A DNA stretch of 64,000 bases from Gnetum montanum. Its lineage: Eukaryota; Streptophyta; Gnetopsida; Gnetales; Gnetaceae. This document shows positions 59,000 through 64,000 of this stretch, piece by piece. Made by a program: the position numbers and the translations under genes. Where the stretch lies: positions 172,302 through 236,301 of the forward strand of contig MNCI01001903.1 in the NCBI GenBank assembly GCA_015680685.1, read 5' to 3'. The notes beneath the pieces were generated by a model. It did no database searches, had not been told where the DNA came from, and saw nothing but the letters and a program-made list of their open reading frames with translations. How positions within the stretch are numbered: the first letter of the stretch is position 1; each line of letters begins with the position of its first letter.

Positions 59000-61600
59000 A
59001 TTAACATAGGATTGGCATTTATACCACAAAACCTTGCTATAGATCATTAATGAAATATCCACGAACAAATTGGCTCTTGCCAACAATAGAATCAATAACA
59101 TAATTAGATAATTCCTTTTTTGCAAAATAATTTATATTTTTGAGAGAAAATTTATGGAATTAAAAGATCCTCTCCTCGCTGAAAACCTAAGGCTATTCAA
59201 ATATCAAAAGGAAGGATTGTTATTACTCCAAAAACTAACTAGGAAGTGGAACTTTTCTTACTATTATACTATTCACATCATTCCATGAGAACATCTTTGC
59301 ATTGGAAGAGTTTAAAAACTAGGAAGACAAGTAAATCAAATGACCTTGAAGTTTTAAGGTACTGAAACCCCTTCTTCTCAAGTAAGCTACAAACACAATC
59401 AGAATCAAATAGTACATTATTTTGATGCAAAATAATAGTGGTTGATTTAGAGCTACCTAAAAGAGCATGAGATAGGGATGAAAATTGATGCTTTGGGGCC
59501 ATGATGAGGATGGTTAGAATCCTTTGATGGTAGAAAATCTTCAAGCTTCTCCACTAATAGAATCCTTCAATCTTCTACTAATGTTGAGTTGTAATGGGCA
59601 AAGTCTTTCTTCTTCTCACATTAATAATAGAACAATAAAAATCTTAACAAGAGTAAAGAGGAAGTTTTAACTTAAGTTAATGAAGGATTTAATAAAGCTA
59701 ATGCTTAATTTTTTTGATTATGTGATTTTTAGATTCACTAAAATGGCATTATCTCCAGCTCAACACATAGTGCTCTCTAAGATGATTCCAATGATACTAA
59801 TTTTGTCAAAATTTGACTTACGGTTTGGGAGATACAACAATCTCTAGGTTATGTATAATTTTAAAATTTAAAAAGTATATATTTTTAATAAATTTTGATT
59901 TTAATTTTGAAAAAAATGCTTTTTTAAATTTTAAATTTTAAATTTTTATTTAAAAAAAAGGGGGTTGAAGGTCTTGGATTTGATTCTGAGCCTCAACTTC
60001 TTAAAATTTTTTATATATAAAAATTTTAAAAACCCCAAACCCTCTACAAGGTCATGCTGCTAGCCATGGTTGGAGGCCCCAAAGGGATTGGCCCCAAGTG
60101 TAGCCATGCATCGTGCATTACCTATTCCCACCATGCTACACTTGTGCTTGCCATCAGGCCACCCATTGCCCATAGCTATGTGCCTGCTGCCCACCACTGT
60201 GTGCATGCTACCCATCATCGTGCACCCGCTACCTTGTCATCCACTATTGCACCATGCCCTACAACTATCGCCACGTTGTCTGCTACTCCTATTTCTCTAC
60301 ATCGTCTACTTGCCTGTGCATCCCTAGCCACCTTTAGAGTTGTGGATCATTGCCTTCAATGTCATCGATCATCACCTCCCCTATCGCTGATCATCACCTC
60401 TCCTAACATCATCAATCATTGCCTCTTTTGGTAGGATGCGCCATGTTGACCTTGTTTAGCTACACACACCAACAAAAGCTGTGTAAGCCCTACATGGACC
60501 ATGAAAGCCAGTGATGGACGGCATTGGCAATAAAAAGAGACATGTAGGCCCAGTAGAAGGGCTATGTAGGCACAATGGAGGGCCACATAGACCCTAGGAA
60601 GGCCCAAGAAAATGTCCACCATCACCAAGCATAGCCATCGATGTCACCAGCAGCCTCCCTAGACTCTGCTGCCAGCATGCCACTATAGCTATTACTACCA
60701 TCATCCTTGTTGCTATGTAATGGGAAAGTTTTCCATCATCAAATGGGAAATTTAAAATTCTCATCAACTGAAAGAAATTTCAAAATGCCTATCAATTGAT
60801 GGAAAAATTTAAAACTTTCATCATCAAATCATGATTTTAAATTAAAAACACACAAAAGTAATTTTCAAAAATTGAAAATTAGCAACTTGGTAATAACAAG
60901 GATAAAAAATTTATCATTAAGCTTGCTCATCTTGGACTAGAATTGGGATGGATGAACTCTAGGAAGTCTTGAAAAATGTGCAAGTTTTTTTGTAAATTTA
61001 AAAAAACTATAACTTTTGAATTTGAAGTCTATTTTCAACTAAACAAAAATTGATTCTAATAGATTTGAGCCTTATGAACTTAATGGAACTATTAGATTTA
61101 GCTTTCAAATTATAGAAAATTAGCATTTTAATCCATTATTTTAGGTCCCAAAAATAATTAGGTTTCGGTGCTCGAGAAGAAATCCATGATAATTTCAACT
61201 TCTTCTGCAACTGATTAACTATTTCAAGACCCATAAAAAGGGCCATAGAAGCAAAGGATTGCATACATGCCTAATTTCTTCAACTTACCGATGTCCAAAC
61301 CCCAAAGAATAAAATAGAGAGCAATGAAGGCCTGAGTCAATGATTGGATGAATGCCCTTGAAGATCAAATTAATGAGATCAGGGGTGTTCAAGAAGATCT
61401 TTGTTAGTCAAATCAAGGGTTTAGGACAAAGATGAAAAATATTTCTAAGAAAATTAGGAAAATGTCCCAAAGGTTAGAGGATAAATGGTTATATTTGTAA
61501 GGAAAAATGGATTCTTTTACAAACTTGATTAATCAATTAGCAAACCATCTCACTCAATCTTTAAATCCTACCCACGTTCCACCTAGGGATCAACATCAAG
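59000..61600. other. Interval with a relic-gene flank and no other recognised gene
   Basis: 59000-59200 on the - strand is coding-like ('YVIDSIVGKSQFVRGYFIND') and is probably the upstream continuation of the relic cut by element C. 59278-59544 (-) is an open frame of unknown nature. 59860-60040 is extremely AT-rich. 60050-60440 is a C-rich, His/Ala-biased low-complexity block. The 5' LTR of the chromovirus-like element should lie somewhere here or be missing, but I could not define it. Confidence 0.5.
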
Positions 61601-64000
61601 ATCAAGATCAACTTTCCCCTAAAGATCCGCACTAAAATCAACCTCCACCTATTGGTCAACAAGATATCAAAATTCCTCCTTAGGGTCATAGAGTAGAAAC
61701 TAAAGGTGAGGGATATGGGAACTAGCTTAATCCACCTAGAGAATCACTAACACAAGTTCATGCCAAGAAAGTAAGATTAGATCATTATAATGGAGCCTTG
61801 GGATTTAGTGTCAAGGTGAAGGATTGGCTTGATAAAATCAAAAACTACTTCAATATGTTGAACTTGTCAAGCCAAGAATGTTTAGAAGTTGTCTCATTAT
61901 ATTGAAGAGGACTTGCAATAACATGGTGGAATGGACTAATATATCAAGGTTTGATTACAAATTGGTTTAATTTTTGTCAAGATTTTGAACAAAAATTTGT
62001 AAGTGATTCTTTCCTCAAAGAGTGGAAAATAAGATTTGATTCCTTAAGATTGGGAAGATGATCCGTAGATGATTACTAGAAGAAATTCTATGATCATTCT
62101 TGGTATGTAAGCCACCAGGATGAGGGAGAATTACCTTCAAATTTCATTAATGAACTACATGCTCAACTACATCCCCAAACACGAGCCCATAATCCTCAAA
62201 CCATAGATGAAGCATACAGAATTACTAAGGATTATGAAGAATTGAATCATATATGAGCTACCCTTTGACAAACAACTTTTGACAAGGTACCCTTCCACAA
62301 GAAATGGTAGAGGAAACACCAATCAAAAGAGCACAATCAAGATTAGGATGTTTTGTTTGTGGTGAAGATCATTTCAAACAAAACTGTTCAAAATTGCAAA
62401 CAAAGGTACAAAGGATCAATCAAACCAAGAACCAAAAACCCAATCCAAATATGAACAAAGGAAAAATCTTAACCACCATCACAACTATGAAGAAGATATC
62501 TAGATCAACTAAATTAGGTTTGCGTAAATTTCAATTTGCTTTACTGATTTTTGAAGGTTCAATTAAAGGTTAACAAATTAAATTTTTGATTGATAGTGAT
62601 GCTAGTGAGGAAGCATACCAGGTATGGAGAAATTAACTTTACTTTGCAAAACATGTCTTTCGTTGATGAATTCTTTGAATTTGAACAAGGTGATGTTGAT
62701 GCAAGTTTAGGAATGTCTTTCCTACAAAAATTTGATATTATTGTCCACTTTGGAACTCATATTTTAAAAGTCCCAACCACTAATAGAGTTAGGGTTTTAA
62801 GGGGGGTTGAACAACAAGGCAAATACATATGATAATCATTAAGTAAGCCAAAAGATTAGTTGAAAAAGGTGCTATGATGTTGATTGTCAAAGTAATCCAA
62901 CCTCAGAGATCTTTAGGTATTGAGATTCCAAAAGAACTTAAGGAATATAAAGATTCAGTATCTGTTGAAACTAGAGAACCACCTTCAAAAGGAACTATTA
63001 AGCATGCTATTGATATTTTTCCTAATACACAACCTATTTCAAAAGCCCCTTATATATTTTCTACTTCTATAATAAGAGAATTGAAAGTAGAACTAGACCA
63101 ATTATTAGAAACTGGGAAAATTTGACCTAGCATATCACCTTGGGGTGCACCAATCTTATTTATTAAAAAAAAGGTACATTATGATTATGCATTGCTTATA
63201 GGACATTGAATAAAGTGATGATTAAAAATACTTACCCTTTGCCTAGGATCAATAATTTGTTTGATCAACTTACAAGTGCATGTTATTTTTCAAAAATTGA
63301 TTTAAAATCAAGTTATCACTAAATAAGGATTAAGAAGAAAGATATTGAGAAAACTACTTTTAGAACTAGGTATGGATTATACGATTTTTTTGTGATTTTT
63401 TTTGGATTAACTAATACACCTGCAACATTCATGGCATTAATGAATAATATTTTTCGTGAATATCTTGATCAATTTGTTATAGTATTTATGGATGATATAC
63501 TTGTTTATTCTAAGTCAAGAGAAGAACATGTTAAACATTTAAAAATTAAAATGAAAATTATTAAAGAGCATCAATTAAAACCTAAATTGAGTAAATGTAA
63601 ACTCTTAAATAATAAGTTTCATACTTGGGCCATATAGTTTCTAAGAAAGGATTGTAAGTAGATCCAATAAAAGTTAGTGTGATCTGGGACTAGCCTAAAT
63701 TAAAAGATGCTATAGTAGTTCAAAATCTCTTGGGTTTAGCTAGTTTTATCGATGTTTCATTAAAGATTATTCTATTTTGGTAGCCCCATTGACTGACCTT
63801 TTGCAAGAAAAACATGTGTTTAAGTTTGATGAAAAATGCTGGAAAGCTTTCCTTAAATTAAAGATGTTACTCACAACAGCTATTATTCTGAGAATTCTGG
63901 ATGAAGAATTACCATTTGAAGTATCCATGGATGCATGTGGAATAGGAATTAGTGTAGTTCTTTCATAAGAAGATAAAGTGGTATGTTATGAATCTCATAA
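61600..64000 (+). mobile_element. Element D: chromovirus-like Ty3 retrotransposon, 5' part (runs off the window)
   Basis: This element is distinct from family A/B/C. Gag (about 61740-62430) includes 'VKDWLDKIKNYFNMLNLS' and 'WKIRFDSLRLGR' and a zinc knuckle 'CFVCGEDHFKQNC' (C-x2-C-x3-H-x4-C) at 62347-62390. Protease starts near 62580 ('LIDSDAS', where D-S-G-A is expected) and continues 'DVDASLGMSFLQKFDIIVHF'. RT from 62910 includes 'HAIDIFPNTQPISKAPY', 'ISPWGAPILFIKKK' and 'FGLTNTPATFMALMN', with catalytic F-M-D-D at 63485-63496. RNase H begins near 63890 ('FEVSMDACGIGISVVL'). Several stops and frameshifts occur, for example near 63180. No LTR is defined inside the window. Confidence 0.88.

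Noticed and set aside
60054-60434. 126-codon His/Ala/Thr-rich open frame
   Set aside because: Composition follows a C-rich simple sequence; overlapping frames are equally open and no domain is visible.

Overview
This is a stretch of a large, transposon-rich land-plant nuclear genome. The evidence is stacked LTR retrotransposons, a Helitron, and intron-containing remnants of plant genes: a LOG cytokinin-activating enzyme, a type-B response regulator and a chitinase-like protein. A seed plant with a big genome, such as a conifer, would fit, but the species cannot be fixed from sequence alone. I found no intact host gene, no tRNA or rRNA gene and no CRISPR. Almost every coding region carries stop codons or frameshifts, often TGG or CAG turned into TAG, as expected from deamination of methylated cytosine in silenced DNA.

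Layout. 1-398 is the 3' end of an LTR. 399-5921 is AT-rich with small duplications and no recognised gene. 5922-9580 holds two cytokinin-pathway pseudogenes on the + strand, a LOG phosphoribohydrolase and a type-B response-regulator receiver, with an unrecognised spliced - strand relic between them. 10917-12133 and 25154-25563 are the two halves of one - strand RPA1-like gene, split by Ty3 element A (12134-25153). 29055-33607 (- strand) is a decayed Helitron Rep/helicase, plausibly the same Helitron as the RPA gene. 35286-35636 is a chitinase-like first-exon pseudogene. 36200-39900 (- strand) is a truncated Copia element. 40570-43265 plus roughly 59000-59200 (- strand) is an unrecognised multi-exon relic, interrupted by a solo LTR (41463-42470) and by element C (43266-58999), which itself contains element B (50961-58162). 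61600-64000 is the 5' part of a different, chromovirus-like Ty3 element.

Elements A, B, C, the solo LTR and the 1-398 fragment form one Athila/Tat-like Ty3 family. They share LTR termini TGATGA...TCATCA, a primer site complementary to tRNA-Asp, a Gag knuckle of the form C-x2-C-x3-H-x3/4-C, and a TCA-x-TGGGGG polypurine tract. Their contents are modular. A has gag, protease, RT-RNase H, integrase and a post-pol ORF. B has only gag and protease. C has gag and the post-pol ORF but no pol. All three carry a second, internal polypurine-like sequence. Target-site duplications give the order: C inserted first, then B inserted into C's leader. B and C would have depended on proteins from a relative such as A.
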